NCBI GenBank assembly: GCA_018645065.1
Contig: JABGPF010000002.1
Location: 20,208 to 56,213 of the forward strand
Source of the DNA: Phycisphaerales bacterium
GTDB lineage: Bacteria > Planctomycetota > Phycisphaerae > SM23-33
Direction: 5' to 3'
Length of the DNA: 36,006 bases
In this document: positions 1 through 8,791 of the stretch, one piece after another
How the letters are laid out: each line of letters starts with the position of its first letter
How positions within the stretch are numbered: the stretch's first letter is position 1
Notes under the pieces: generated by a model
Databases searched by the model: none
Seen by the model: only the letters and a program-made list of their open reading frames with translations
Told to the model about the DNA's origin: nothing
Program-made: the position numbers and the translations under genes

Positions 1-29
1 ACGCCGTTGCCACGCCGTTACCAATAAAG

Positions 30-58
30 TTGCGAAAAATTGGTGATTTGCCGATACT
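30..58 (+). promoter_or_regulatory. Putative sigma70-type promoter of the L,D-transpeptidase gene
   Basis: A TTGCGA -35-like hexamer (30-35), a 17-nt spacer and GATACT (53-58) lie upstream of the ATG at 113. Spacing is ideal but the hexamers are imperfect, so this is a prediction from motif and position only. Confidence 0.4.
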
Positions 59-112
59 AGTAGTACTGAGGTGTTACTGTACGAATATTGGAATGGCTTG
101 GGACGATCTATA

Positions 113-907
113 ATGAGAAAGAATACGTTGCATTACATAATTGGCGGTGGTGTGGTTCTGCTTGTGGTAGCGGGAGTTATCATCGCCAATCGGCCTGGTC
201 CGGCGTCGGAGCCTGCGCCAGTGGCCCCAGTTGAGCAGGGCGGTCAGGTCACGCTGGCGCCGCCTGTGCCCTTAAGCGAGCCCCTAGCCAATCCGACAGA
301 GAATTATCAAATGAATCCACCGGAAGCCGGTTTTAACGATCCACAGAAACCTCAGGCTCCGGTCTCAGCCAAGGCGCCTGTGCGAAATGTATGGCTTAAG
401 CCTGCTCGGGTCAGTTCGAAAAACACCCCGCTGGGTCCGCTTACCGCACCGAGCATTCTCGTCGAGAAAAGTGCGCTCCGCCTGACCGTGTTTGATGGCG
501 ACGCAGGCGTGAAGTCGTATCGCATCGCAGCCGGGGCTGTAAGAGGCGATAAGAACGTCGAAGGCGACAGGAAGACACCCGAGGGCGACTTTTACATTTG
601 CATCCGTAAAACAGCCGGGCAGACCCCTTACACCCGTTCGATGGGTCTGAGCTACCCGAACGCCGAAGACGCCGCCAGAGGCCTTCGCAACGGGCTCATA
701 ACCGCCTCACAGTACAACAGCATCGTCAGTGCGATAAAGAACAAGAGAAAACCGCCATGGCAGACAAAGCTGGGCGGGGCGATTATGATCCACGGGAAGC
801 GAGAGAGCAGGACCGGTACGCTGGGCTGCGTAGCTCTCGACGACGCAGATGTCCTGGAACTCTACAAAAGACTACCCCTGAACACCCCGGTGAGAATCAT
901 CCCGTAA
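113..907 (+). CDS. L,D-transpeptidase (YkuD domain), membrane-anchored
   Basis: The product (264 aa) probably forms 3-3 cross-links in peptidoglycan or attaches envelope components to it. A basic MRKN start and one hydrophobic segment (about residues 8-26) form an uncleaved signal anchor. A proline- and alanine-rich linker (about 27-110) leads to the YkuD catalytic domain. The catalytic signature is visible near the C-terminus: an HGK motif with His about 227, followed by GTLGC with the nucleophilic Cys about 239. The frame is open back to a GTG at 71, but ATG 113 is preferred because it puts the basic residues directly before the membrane segment. A Rho-independent terminator follows at 935-963, so the gene is probably monocistronic. 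The partner or substrate is not shown by the sequence. The family call is firm. Confidence 0.9.
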   Translation: MRKNTLHYIIGGGVVLLVVAGVIIANRPGPASEPAPVAPVEQGGQVTLAPPVPLSEPLANPTENYQMNPPEAGFNDPQKPQAPVSAKAPVRNVWLKPARVSSKNTPLGPLTAPSILVEKSALRLTVFDGDAGVKSYRIAAGAVRGDKNVEGDRKTPEGDFYICIRKTAGQTPYTRSMGLSYPNAEDAARGLRNGLITASQYNSIVSAIKNKRKPPWQTKLGGAIMIHGKRESRTGTLGCVALDDADVLELYKRLPLNTPVRIIP

Positions 908-934
908 CAAGTTGCAAACAATGAGATAACGAAT

Positions 935-963
935 GCCCGTAGATTGAAATCTGCGGGCTTTTT
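935..963 (+). terminator. Rho-independent terminator after the L,D-transpeptidase gene
   Basis: An 11-bp stem (935-945 with 948-958, one G-U pair) with a GA loop is followed by a T-rich run. It lies about 30 nt after the stop codon. Confidence 0.85.
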
Positions 964-1028
964 GTTTGGTTAGGAGGCATGTGGATTTGAGTCAGCTCAC
1001 CGGATGATCAACACGATATCAGCGCATG

Positions 1029-1064
1029 AAAACGCGCGGCCGCTGATGCGGTCGCGCGTTTTTT
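1029..1064 (-). terminator. GC-rich hairpin terminator downstream of rpmB
   Basis: A 15-bp stem (1029-1043 with 1048-1062, one G-U pair) with a TGAT loop lies about 18 nt beyond the rpmB stop. A and T runs on both flanks make it potentially bidirectional, insulating rpmB from the convergent L,D-transpeptidase gene. Confidence 0.85.
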
Positions 1065-1080
1065 GTAGTCTTGTCAGGCC

Positions 1081-1347
1081 TTATTCAGCCGCTTCGACCG
1101 GAGCCACCCAGGTGCGTTTGGGGGGCTTGACGACCATTCCGTTGCGGATGGCTTTGGCCGATACGTTGATCTTGACGACCTTACCGTCGACGACCGCACG
1201 AACTCGCTGCATGTTGGCTTTGAATTTGCGTTTGGTCTTTCCGGTGATCTTAAGACCAACACCGCCATGGCGAATAGCCTTGCCGCGGTGGGTGTAGGTT
1301 CGTCCGGACGTTGTCTTTTTTCCAGTAAACGGGCATACGCGAGGCAT
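1081..1347 (-). CDS. rpmB: 50S ribosomal protein L28
   Basis: This 88-aa basic protein is the large-subunit ribosomal protein L28. The family hallmarks are visible: an MPRVCPFTGKK start, a TRRK-like basic core (TGKTKRKFKANMQ) and the VVDGKVVKINVSAKAIR segment. The length is normal for bacterial L28. Only one Cys of the zinc-binding CxxC pairs seen in some L28 proteins is present, so this looks like a zinc-free form. A Shine-Dalgarno GGAG lies about 6 nt before the ATG. A promoter (1391-1419) and a terminator (1029-1064) flank the gene, so it is probably transcribed alone although it lies behind the EF-G-like gene on the same strand. It is not accompanied by rpmG (L33). Confidence 0.96.
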   Translation of the reverse strand: MPRVCPFTGKKTTSGRTYTHRGKAIRHGGVGLKITGKTKRKFKANMQRVRAVVDGKVVKINVSAKAIRNGMVVKPPKRTWVAPVEAAE

Positions 1348-1390
1348 GTCGTGCTCCAGTCATCTATAAGTATCTAAAATCGAGCCACGT

Positions 1391-1419
1391 ACTATAGCGA
1401 CTAATCGGCGTTATAGCAA
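1391..1419 (-). promoter_or_regulatory. sigma70-type promoter of rpmB
   Basis: On the minus strand TTGCTA (1419-1414), a 17-nt spacer and TATAGT (1396-1391) match the consensus closely, about 45 nt upstream of the rpmB ATG. Confidence 0.7.
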
Positions 1420-1460
1420 GTCTGTAGGCGAGATTTTTTTGGTTAATTCGAGCGAGGAGT

Positions 1461-3503
1461 CTAGTGCTCTTCTTCTTTTTCTTTTGCCAGTGCTGCAACC
1501 AACTGCTGTTGGACGTTGCCTGGGACCGGTTCGTAGTGGCTAAGTTCCATTGTATAAGAGCCTTGTCCACCGGTAACTGAGCGGAGTTGGCTGTTATATT
1601 GCATTACTTCCGACAGCGGGGCCTGGGCTTTTACGACGACCTGGTTGCCCGGAAGCATGTCCTGCCCGATGATTCGTCCGCGGCGCCCTGACAGGTCCGA
1701 GGCGATATCGCCCATGAAATCAGCGGGAACTGCGATTTCCATATCGACTACGGGCTCGAGGATTGCGGGCTTGGCGTTTTTGACCGCGTTGATGAACGCC
1801 CACTTACCAGCGGCTCGGAATGCAACTTCCTTTGAGTCCACCGGATGGTGCTTACCGTCATAGACGCTCACTCGGATATCCTGCATCGGATAACCGGCGA
1901 CAGCTCCGTTTGTGAGTACGTCTTTGACGCCTTTTTCAATGGCGGGCAGATACTGACGCGGGATCGATTCACCGAACAGAGCGTTGACGAACTCAAAGCC
2001 CTCTCCGCGTTCCATCGGCTCGACGCGAAGGTAAACTTCGCCGAACTGGCCTGAACCGCCGGTCTGCTTTTTGTGGCGGTGGTGTCCTTCGGCCTTTCCG
2101 GTGATCGTCTCCTTGTACGGGATCTTCGGGGGTTTCGTCTCGACTTCCACGTCGAATCGTCCCTTCATTTTGGTCAGTAGTATTCGCAGGTGCAGATCGC
2201 CGATTCCTGAGATAACCGTTTCGTGGGTCTGGGTATCGTGAGCATATACGAATGTCGGGTCTTCCTGGCTGAGTTTTGACAGTGCTTCGGAGATTTTCTG
2301 CTCGTCTCCGCGTTTCTTGGGCGTTACCGCCAGGGAGAACATCGGCGTGGGGCACGCCGGGATCGACCCGTACATATCCAGGTGATCACCGTGCAGTACG
2401 CCGCCGGGTGTGATATCTTCAATCTTCGCCAGAGCGATAATATCGCCCGCGACGGCGGACTTGGTGTCCTTGCTTTCCTTACCGAGCACCTTGTAGAGGT
2501 GTCCGACTTTTGCGTGCTTTTTGGCGTCGGCGAGGTAGAAGTGGGTGTCGGGGGTAACAGTACCCTGCAGTATGCGAACCCACGCCAGCTTACCTACGAA
2601 CGGGTCAGTGGTGATCTTGAAAGCCTGTGCGATCAGGGGTTTTTCCGGATCGGTGGATACTTCGAGCTCTTCGGCGTCTTCGCCTTCACCCTTCATGATC
2701 GGACGGGTGGGACAATTTACCGGTGATGGGAAGTATTTCGCGATCGCATCCATCGCCTCTGTAATACCGACGTCTGATTTTGCGGCGGTGAAGAGGATCG
2801 GAATAACGGTGCCCGCGATCATGGCTTTCGACATGGCGTTGGACAGTTGCGCCGCGGTGAGTTCTTCGTCACCGAGGTATGCTTCCATGAGTTCTTCGTC
2901 GGCTTCGACGATATTGTCGATCAGTTCGGTGCGTGCATCGGCTACGTCGCCTAGATCGCTGGAGCCTTCTTTGTTTGCGAAGCATCCGATGATCGCGGTG
3001 TTTTCGCCAGTCGGCAGGTTCATCGGTTTGCACGCCGAACCGAACGTCTCGTTGATATGGGTAAGGATAGATTCGAGATCAGCATTTTCATCATCGATCT
3101 TGTTGATGATGATGGCGACGGGCATATTGTTTGCTTGTGCGAGCTTGAACATGCGTCGCGTGTTCACTTCGATGCCCGCGTGGGCTGAAATGACGATCAC
3201 CGCGATGTCCGCGCCGCCCGAGGCGCTTATGGCCCCTCCGATGAAGTCCGGATAGCCCGGTGTGTCGATGATGTTGATCGTGGTCCCGGCGTGGTCTAAA
3301 AACGCCATCGACGGGTCGATCGTGTGTTTGCGGTCTTTCTCGATATCGCTGTAGTCCAGATGGCTCGTGCCATCATCTACTGAACCGAGTCGACTGGTGA
3401 CTTTGGCCGCGAAGAGCATGGCTTCACCAAGAGTGGTTTTGCCCGAGCTTCCGTGGCCCAGAAGTACGATGTTCCGAATGTTCTCTGCTTTTGACGCCGG
3501 CAT
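1461..3503 (-). CDS. Elongation factor G-like GTPase (EF-G paralogue)
   Basis: This 680-aa translational GTPase has the EF-G layout: G domain, domain II, domains III-V and an acidic tail. The P-loop is GHGSSGKT (16-23) instead of the GHxDxGKT of canonical EF-G. Switch II reads DTPGYPDF (80-87), with Tyr84 where canonical EF-G has the catalytic His. The NKID guanine-binding motif is at 134-137. These features place it in the EF-G-like group (as in mycobacterial FusA2), whose cellular role is poorly defined, rather than as the main translocase. The ATG at 3503 is preferred over the longer open frame because a strong GGGAGG ribosome site precedes it and the P-loop then sits at the normal distance. 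It lies 178 nt downstream of uvrA on the same strand. The main fusA is expected elsewhere in the genome. Confidence 0.92.
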   Translation of the reverse strand: MPASKAENIRNIVLLGHGSSGKTTLGEAMLFAAKVTSRLGSVDDGTSHLDYSDIEKDRKHTIDPSMAFLDHAGTTINIIDTPGYPDFIGGAISASGGADIAVIVISAHAGIEVNTRRMFKLAQANNMPVAIIINKIDDENADLESILTHINETFGSACKPMNLPTGENTAIIGCFANKEGSSDLGDVADARTELIDNIVEADEELMEAYLGDEELTAAQLSNAMSKAMIAGTVIPILFTAAKSDVGITEAMDAIAKYFPSPVNCPTRPIMKGEGEDAEELEVSTDPEKPLIAQAFKITTDPFVGKLAWVRILQGTVTPDTHFYLADAKKHAKVGHLYKVLGKESKDTKSAVAGDIIALAKIEDITPGGVLHGDHLDMYGSIPACPTPMFSLAVTPKKRGDEQKISEALSKLSQEDPTFVYAHDTQTHETVISGIGDLHLRILLTKMKGRFDVEVETKPPKIPYKETITGKAEGHHRHKKQTGGSGQFGEVYLRVEPMERGEGFEFVNALFGESIPRQYLPAIEKGVKDVLTNGAVAGYPMQDIRVSVYDGKHHPVDSKEVAFRAAGKWAFINAVKNAKPAILEPVVDMEIAVPADFMGDIASDLSGRRGRIIGQDMLPGNQVVVKAQAPLSEVMQYNSQLRSVTGGQGSYTMELSHYEPVPGNVQQQLVAALAKEKEEEH

Positions 3504-3558
3504 AAATAGCCTCCCGAAAGGGTTTTTAAGATAATATACGTTCAAAATTAGGATCGAA

Positions 3559-3597
3559 CGGGCCAGCGTCGCATCATGCATATCACCATCTGGCCCG
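3559..3597 (-). other. Hairpin between uvrA and the EF-G-like gene
   Basis: A perfect 8-bp stem (CGGGCCAG 3559-3566 with CTGGCCCG 3590-3597) with a 23-nt loop lies in the 178-nt spacer. It has no T-run in the minus direction, so it may be a leader structure of the EF-G-like gene or a weak processing or termination site. Confidence 0.4.
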
Positions 3598-3681
3598 CAT
3601 GCAAAAACGGAAAGAGTAACTATACCCGGTGAGAGTGCCAGAGCAAGCAAAACTTCGGGGAATCGACCAGATTTGTCACCG

Positions 3682-6630
3682 TTACTTTTTCTTGGTCTTT
3701 GGCAGATGGGCGGCCAGGAATTGTCCGGTGTAAGATTTCTTGCAGGCTGCGACCTGTTCAGGGGTGCCCTGGGCGACGATTTTACCGCCCTTGTCACCGC
3801 CCTCAGGCCCGAGATCAATGATCCAGTCGGCGCATTTTATTACGTCCAGATTGTGCTCGATTACGATGATCGTATTACCCATGTCAGCAAGGCGATTCAG
3901 CACGTTTAGCAGGTTGTGGATGTCGGCAAAGTGCAGGCCTGTAGTCGGTTCGTCCAGAACGTAAAGCGTGTGTCCAGTTGAAGTTTTCCCCAACTCGCTG
4001 GCCAGTTTTACACGCTGGGCCTCACCGCCGGACAGCGTGGTGGAACTCTGGCCGAGCTCAACGTAACTAAGCCCGACATCGTTCAACGCCTTGAGCAGCT
4101 GCTTGATTTTTGGGAACGCGTCGAAGAATCCGACTGCCTCTTCGATCCGCATCGCCAGCACATCGGCGATATTCTTGCCCTTGTAGCGAACCTCCAGCGT
4201 CTCGCGATTGTAGCGGGCGCCTTTGCACTCCTGGCAGGTGACGTAAACGTCGGGCAAAAAATGCATCTCAATTCGCTTTGTTCCCTGTCCCTGGCAGGCC
4301 TCACAGCGACCGCCCTTAACATTGAAGCTGAATCGGCCGGGCTTGTAACCGCGGATTTTGGCTTCCCTGGTCTTGGTGAAAAGCTGCCTGATCGCGTCGA
4401 AAACGCCGGTGTAAGTCGCCGGATTGCTTCTGGGAGTTCTCCCGATGGGCGACTGGTCGATCTGGATTACCTTGTCGATCTTGCTGGTTCCGACGATCTT
4501 GTCAAACTCCCCCGGGCGTTCTTTGCTACCCTGGATACTTCGCTTCAGAGCGGGCAGCATAGTAAGGTTCACCAGCGTACTCTTGCCCGATCCGCTAACG
4601 CCTGTGATGCAGATAAACCCGCCAAGCGGGAAGATTACGCTGATGTCCTTCAGGTTGTTCTCGCGGCAACCGCGGATTTCGATGCTGCGTTTTTTCGCCA
4701 GGCGGCGACGTCGGCGGGGGGCTTCGATCTGCATCTTGCCCGACAGATATTTACCGGTGATCGACGCGTCAATCTCGCAGATTTCCTCAAGCGTGCCTTG
4801 TGCGACCACTAGCCCACCGTGGCGACCAGCGGCAGGACCGATGTCGATAACCTGGTCGGCGCAACGAATTGTCTCCTCGTCATGCTCGACAACTATCACC
4901 GTATTTCCGATGTCGCGCAGATGCTCCAGCGTCCCGATCAACCGCTGATTATCCTTCTGGTGCAGCCCGATAGTAGGTTCGTCCAGCACGTAGCAGACGC
5001 CCACCAGACCGCTGCCGACTTGTGTGGCAAGGCGAATTCGCTGCGCCTCGCCGCCCGAAAGCGTCGCCGATTTTCGGTTCAGCGAGATATAATCCAGCCC
5101 GACCCCGACCAGGAAATCCAGACGATGGCGTATCTCGCGAACAACCATTTCGGCGATCTGGGCCTTCTCTTGGTCCAGCGTGAGCGAGTCGAAGAAGTCT
5201 TGCGCCTGTGCGATGCTCATCGACGTTATATCGTCAATGTTCTTCCCGTCAATCGTGACCGCCAGCGATGCAGCCCGCAGGCGTGCTCCGTTGCATGTGG
5301 TGCACGCATGTTCCGAGAGGTACGAGTGGAGTTTGGCTTTTACGAATTCGCTGTCGGTGTTCTGCCAGCGGCGCGTCAGGTTGGGTATTACGCCCTCGAA
5401 CTTGCCCTTCTTGTCGCCGTTTAGCATTATGTCGCGATCTTCGCGGGATAGAGTCTCCCACGGTGCGGTCGCCGATACCCCGTAATTCCTGCAGAACCGC
5501 CGCACCATGCGGTTATATAGGATATTCATCCGCTTCCCGCCGTGGCGCCAGGCGTCGATTGCCCCGCCGCTTAGCGAGAGAGTCTTGTCCGGGACGATCA
5601 GATCAGCGTCGAATTCCAGGATCGTGCCCAGGCCGTCGCAGGCCTCACACGCTCCGTAGGGACTGTTGAAGCTGAACATACGAGGCGCCAGTTCGGGCAG
5701 GTTGGCCTCGGGGTGCTTGGGGCAGGCGTACATGGCGCTGAACAGGCGATCTGTCCAGTTTGCGTACGGGTTGTCCGGGTCGCTCGGCGTGTCGCTGTCC
5801 TGTGGCTCGTGAGAGATCGTTATCAGCCCGTTTGCGAGGTTAAGCGCTGTTTCCAGGCTGTCGGACAGGCGAACGCGAATGGTTTCCTTGAGTATCAGGC
5901 GATCGATCACCACGTCGATCGAGTGCTTCTTGTTCTTGCTGCCCTTGATCTCGGTCATCTCGCGGAGGTCGACGATCTCACCGTCGATCCGCACGCGAAC
6001 GAACCCTTCGCGTTTAACGTGCTGCAGGAGTTCTGCGTGATGGCCTTTCTGCCCGCGAACCACCGGGGCAAGCACCATGAACTTCATGCCTTCGGGCATG
6101 TCCATGATCGCGTCTACCATTTGGCTTACGGTTTGACTGGTGATAGCCCGGCCGCATATCCAGCAGTGCGGGCTGCCCACGCGTGCATACAGCAGGCGGA
6201 GGTAGTCTGAAATTTCGGTGGTCGTCGCGACGGTCGACCGCGGGTTGCTGCTCCCGCCTCGTTGCTCGATCGCAACGGTGGGGGGCAGGCCTTCGATGTG
6301 TTCGACGTCCGGCTTGGCCAGTTGCTCCAGGAACTGACGAGCGTACGCAGACAAGCTCTCAACGTACTTCCGCTGCCCTTCGGCGTAGATCGTATCGAAC
6401 GCCAGGGAGCTCTTGCCCGACCCGCTCAGCCCGGTTATCACGACCATCTTGTCGCGCGGGATACGCACGTCGATGTTGCGCAGATTATGCTGCTTGGCGC
6501 CGAGGATCACGATCTCTCGCGGTTTCACCGCCTCTGCCGCCGCAGCGATAGTGGCTTTCTTCCTGGCGGTCTTAGCCTTCTTCGCGGTTTTCTTGACCGT
6601 CTTCCGGGTTGTCTTCTTTGCTCTAGCCAT
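3682..6630 (-). CDS. uvrA: Excinuclease ABC subunit A (UvrA) with Lys/Ala-rich N-terminal tail
   Basis: This 982-aa damage-recognition ATPase of nucleotide excision repair loads UvrB onto lesions. It has two ABC modules: Walker [10 protein letters not shown] at about 67-75 and GVSGSGKST in the second half, and two LSGGEAQR signatures each followed by a VLDEPT Walker B. The C-terminal zinc finger is intact (CEACQGQG ... CQECKG). In the N-terminal zinc module the second Cys is replaced (CPKH ... CEAC), as in a number of UvrA proteins. Residues 1-35 are a Lys/Ala/Thr-rich tail absent from E. coli UvrA and reminiscent of histone H1-like tails. The ATG at 6630 is chosen over 6648 because the latter overlaps the predicted -10 box. 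The gene is followed by the EF-G-like gene and preceded by a long non-coding region. The identification is certain; the tail's role is unknown. Confidence 0.97.
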   Translation of the reverse strand: MARAKKTTRKTVKKTAKKAKTARKKATIAAAAEAVKPREIVILGAKQHNLRNIDVRIPRDKMVVITGLSGSGKSSLAFDTIYAEGQRKYVESLSAYARQFLEQLAKPDVEHIEGLPPTVAIEQRGGSSNPRSTVATTTEISDYLRLLYARVGSPHCWICGRAITSQTVSQMVDAIMDMPEGMKFMVLAPVVRGQKGHHAELLQHVKREGFVRVRIDGEIVDLREMTEIKGSKNKKHSIDVVIDRLILKETIRVRLSDSLETALNLANGLITISHEPQDSDTPSDPDNPYANWTDRLFSAMYACPKHPEANLPELAPRMFSFNSPYGACEACDGLGTILEFDADLIVPDKTLSLSGGAIDAWRHGGKRMNILYNRMVRRFCRNYGVSATAPWETLSREDRDIMLNGDKKGKFEGVIPNLTRRWQNTDSEFVKAKLHSYLSEHACTTCNGARLRAASLAVTIDGKNIDDITSMSIAQAQDFFDSLTLDQEKAQIAEMVVREIRHRLDFLVGVGLDYISLNRKSATLSGGEAQRIRLATQVGSGLVGVCYVLDEPTIGLHQKDNQRLIGTLEHLRDIGNTVIVVEHDEETIRCADQVIDIGPAAGRHGGLVVAQGTLEEICEIDASITGKYLSGKMQIEAPRRRRRLAKKRSIEIRGCRENNLKDISVIFPLGGFICITGVSGSGKSTLVNLTMLPALKRSIQGSKERPGEFDKIVGTSKIDKVIQIDQSPIGRTPRSNPATYTGVFDAIRQLFTKTREAKIRGYKPGRFSFNVKGGRCEACQGQGTKRIEMHFLPDVYVTCQECKGARYNRETLEVRYKGKNIADVLAMRIEEAVGFFDAFPKIKQLLKALNDVGLSYVELGQSSTTLSGGEAQRVKLASELGKTSTGHTLYVLDEPTTGLHFADIHNLLNVLNRLADMGNTIIVIEHNLDVIKCADWIIDLGPEGGDKGGKIVAQGTPEQVAACKKSYTGQFLAAHLPKTKKK

Positions 6631-6646
6631 GGGTGACGAATCGAGC

Positions 6647-6675
6647 ATGATACCACGCAGAGCGATATGGGTCAA
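6647..6675 (-). promoter_or_regulatory. sigma70-type promoter of uvrA
   Basis: On the minus strand TTGACC (6675-6670), a 17-nt spacer and TATCAT (6652-6647) precede the ATG at 6630 by 16 nt. This implies a leader of only about 10 nt with no clear ribosome site, and it settles the start choice for uvrA. Confidence 0.75.
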
Positions 6676-6822
6676 TACGCCGCTGAGCCCTTTCGCCAGA
6701 CGCAGGCATCTAAAACCAGCCGATGGTCTCGCGGCGGTGTGAGGGCGCCCATCCCCCAAGCCGCACTCGCCCGCCATGTTCACAACTGCTTCACACATAT
6801 AACGTGTGTATCTGCGGCGCGG

Positions 6823-7035
6823 AAAAGTAGTACTTCTTTTCTATGTTATAGGGTATGCAGTGGTGGGCTTGGTGTAACATGTTGCTATGTCATTGGTTAG
6901 GTTGGGCTTAGAACGCATGTTCCGGTGCGAATCGTCGCCAGCGGACTTGCAAATGATCCGAATTGGAGCTTCATACCGCGCGGTGGTGTGAAGATGTGTA
7001 AACCATCGCCGGGCCGCTGAAATTGGGACGGTCAT
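6823..7035 (+). repeat. Dispersed ~200-nt element, copy A; candidate structured RNA
   Basis: This stretch aligns with 33782-33990 in the same orientation. The first 103 nt (6823-6925 with 33782-33884) align without gaps and are about two thirds identical by hand. Conserved blocks include the opening AAAAGTRGTACTTCTTTTC, TTGTAACAT/GTGTAACAT, GGTTAGG, TGTTCCGG, TCGCC and, further on, GTGTAAAC. Many differences are transitions. A 9-bp hairpin (about 6970-6978 with 6984-6992) and a CAGCGG (6939-6944) to CCGCTG (7014-7019) pairing are visible. Stop codons interrupt the frames and changes fall at all codon positions, so it does not look protein-coding. The rest of the gap to 7300 shows only an 8-bp inverted repeat (7036-7043 with 7093-7100). 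Confidence 0.55.
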
Positions 7036-7308
7036 TGCAGGCCACAAATCCACGCCGCCCAACCGCATTAATCGCACGAACGCCGCCGGAGCGGCCTGCA
7101 GGTCGCCCGTATTATGTAAACGAATGCTCCATCTGGCGTATGGCCGCTCCGTTCGGTTTTCGCCATTCGCCCTTGCCGCCCCCAATTGCCACGCCATGCA
7201 ACTTCTTGATAAAAAGATGGTTCAGTCATATATACCGGTTATAATATCGCATATTCCTGATGTGCCGGACCGTAGCACAGGCTGCTGAGTTTTGCGCATC
7301 TGATATCG

Positions 7309-7389
7309 CGAGCCAAACGCTGCAAGTATGGATTCTGTCAGGCGTTGAAGCCAAAATCGCCTGACTGACGCCTGCACGTTATTATGCAA
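7309..7389 (+). other. Possible left-boundary recombination site of the cassette array (divergent attC or attI)
   Basis: A central perfect 8-bp hairpin (GTCAGGCG ... CGCCTGAC) is flanked by roughly complementary outer boxes: AACGCTGCAAG on the left and CTGCACGTT on the right. This resembles the fold of an attC site, and it lies just before the first cassette gene. The right core (GTTATTA) does not match GTTRRRY well. Low confidence. Confidence 0.3.
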
Positions 7390-7430
7390 AGCGCGCGAGA
7401 TACATTGTTGGCACAATAGGGAGAACAACG

Positions 7431-7802
7431 ATGCACTTGGCTAGGAACGTGGCATCAAGAAAGAATCGGCTCATTTTGGCAGTATTGACGGGCGTGCTTC
7501 CGAATCTGACTGCGTACCTTCTCGCATTGCAATACGAGTATGTTTCAACCACAAACGTGTCAGTCTATTTCGTTACTTTCTGTATGGGATTGCCTGGCGT
7601 ACTAGGCGCTACTCTTACAAATTCCCAGGTTCTTGTTTGGGTTTGCGTTCTGCTGAATCCTGTAATTGACGCCTTGTTTGTATACTGGATAGCTTCAACA
7701 AATGGGCTTTGGCAGTTGATCCTATATTACTTTGGCTATTTGTTACTAACTCGGTATGTTGCGTTTATAGTTCTTGGAACCTTCATTGCGATGCATACAT
7801 AA
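7431..7802 (+). CDS. Cassette 1: small integral membrane protein, unknown function
   Basis: This 123-aa protein starts with a basic stretch (residues 1-13) followed by three or four hydrophobic segments (about 14-34, 40-60, 65-85 and 90-118), so it is an inner-membrane protein. No catalytic motif is recognisable. A strong AGGGAG ribosome site lies 7 nt before the ATG. The stop codon is only a few bases before attC1, the compact arrangement typical of integron gene cassettes. Its function cannot be read from the sequence. Confidence 0.7.
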   Translation: MHLARNVASRKNRLILAVLTGVLPNLTAYLLALQYEYVSTTNVSVYFVTFCMGLPGVLGATLTNSQVLVWVCVLLNPVIDALFVYWIASTNGLWQLILYYFGYLLLTRYVAFIVLGTFIAMHT

Positions 7803-7805
7803 AGG

Positions 7806-7864
7806 GCTAACAAGACGCTGTGGCGGACGCGAAAAGGCCGCGCCGCTGAGCTTAAACGTTGGGC
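7806..7864 (+). other. attC site 1 of the cassette array
   Basis: A 59-nt imperfect palindrome begins GCTAACAAGACGCT and ends GAGCTTAAACGTTGGGC; the GTTGGGC core fits the GTTRRRY consensus. Inner boxes GGCGGAC and GCCGCTGAG pair around a GC-rich loop. It lies directly after the cassette 1 stop codon. Confidence 0.85.
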
Positions 7865-7878
7865 TTGGAAACAAAACA

Positions 7879-8511
7879 TTGAAGAGCGAAATATTCAAGG
7901 TGATTATCCTATCTCTATCCGTATCTATGCTTGCAGGGGGCTGTTCGGAGAGCGACAGCTTACCCAGCCAGGATAACCCACCTTCGGGACAGGATACACC
8001 CGCAGAGCTTGCGCGAAAATGGGGCAAAGCCCAACGCACTAACGATCTCAAGGCTTTTCTGGAATCCTGCACTCCCAAACATGGCGACTGGCCGAAGGCG
8101 CAGGCGGCAGCGTTGTCTATTATGACGTCGGCGTATCATTTCAAGAAAGCGCTTTTGAAACGCCACGGAGCAGATGCCTGGGAGCGTTATCAGGCGTATG
8201 GCCAGGACAGGAGCTTTATGCACATAGATGAGATTCCAGATGATGAGTCATGGACTCAGAACCTCCAGACCGTTGAAATCGACGGGAAGATGTACTTCTA
8301 TCGTTGGGACAACGATAGACACAGGATAGTATGCCGCGATGGCGTGTGGTATTTCGACTTCACTTACCATCATATTAACAAGCCATCGAGGATTGCTAGT
8401 AAGTACTTCCGACTGAGTCGGATGCTGGAACAGGTCGCAAGAAAAGTTGAAGAGAACAATGCTTCAATAGAATCTGCTGCGGAAATGATTAACAAGAAGT
8501 GGGCCGATTAA
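7879..8511 (+). CDS. Cassette 2: putative lipoprotein, unknown function
   Basis: This 210-aa protein is predicted to be a lipoprotein: a short basic N-terminus (KSEIFK), a hydrophobic core and an LAGGC lipobox near residue 20. The start is taken as TTG 7879, because the frame is open into attC1 and the preceding cassette but only this codon gives a normal signal peptide inside the cassette. The mature part is hydrophilic, with aromatic-rich stretches (MYFYRW, VWYFDFTYHH) that suggest a small soluble beta-rich domain. No family is recognised. The stop codon lies 3 nt before attC2. The exact start is uncertain. Confidence 0.65.
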   Translation: MKSEIFKVIILSLSVSMLAGGCSESDSLPSQDNPPSGQDTPAELARKWGKAQRTNDLKAFLESCTPKHGDWPKAQAAALSIMTSAYHFKKALLKRHGADAWERYQAYGQDRSFMHIDEIPDDESWTQNLQTVEIDGKMYFYRWDNDRHRIVCRDGVWYFDFTYHHINKPSRIASKYFRLSRMLEQVARKVEENNASIESAAEMINKKWAD

Positions 8512-8514
8512 ATA

Positions 8515-8577
8515 ACATAACCAGACGCTCCAGCGGCCCCCGACATGCGTCGGGACCGCAGAGCTTAAACGTTAGCT
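8515..8577 (+). other. attC site 2
   Basis: It begins ACATAACCAGACGCTCCAGCGG and ends CCGCAGAGCTTAAACGTTAGC, with the same box order as attC1. The central part contains the hairpin CCCGACATGCGTCGGG. It lies directly after the cassette 2 stop. Confidence 0.85.
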
Positions 8578-8791
8578 TCATCAGGTAATATCATGTTTCA
8601 AATCGGGTGACGCAATACATGATTATTGAGTTGCGGTTGTGATTTGTTGTTGCTAAGGTGTTTTTGAGCCAAGACTAGCGAGCGATTCGCTAATACCATA
8701 AAAAGCGGAGAGTTGTGTGTTGCCCACCGAACTCGGATCGAATTTATCGAAAAGATTGTCCGACTAATGGAGATTCAAGGGAGCCTTTTAA

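Noticed and set aside
2545-3255. Plus-strand open frame opposite the EF-G-like gene
   Set aside because: It has low-complexity Ser/Ala composition typical of a frame shadow of a GC-rich gene.
6823-6900. Copy A and B as a conserved small protein (frame ending VIG/VVG and stop)
   Set aside because: Both copies share a stop position, but substitutions hit first and second codon positions freely and the upstream frame is not conserved.
6823-6925. Copy A as SRP RNA, 6S RNA, RNase P or tmRNA
   Set aside because: None of the diagnostic motifs of these RNAs is present and two similar copies would be unusual for them.
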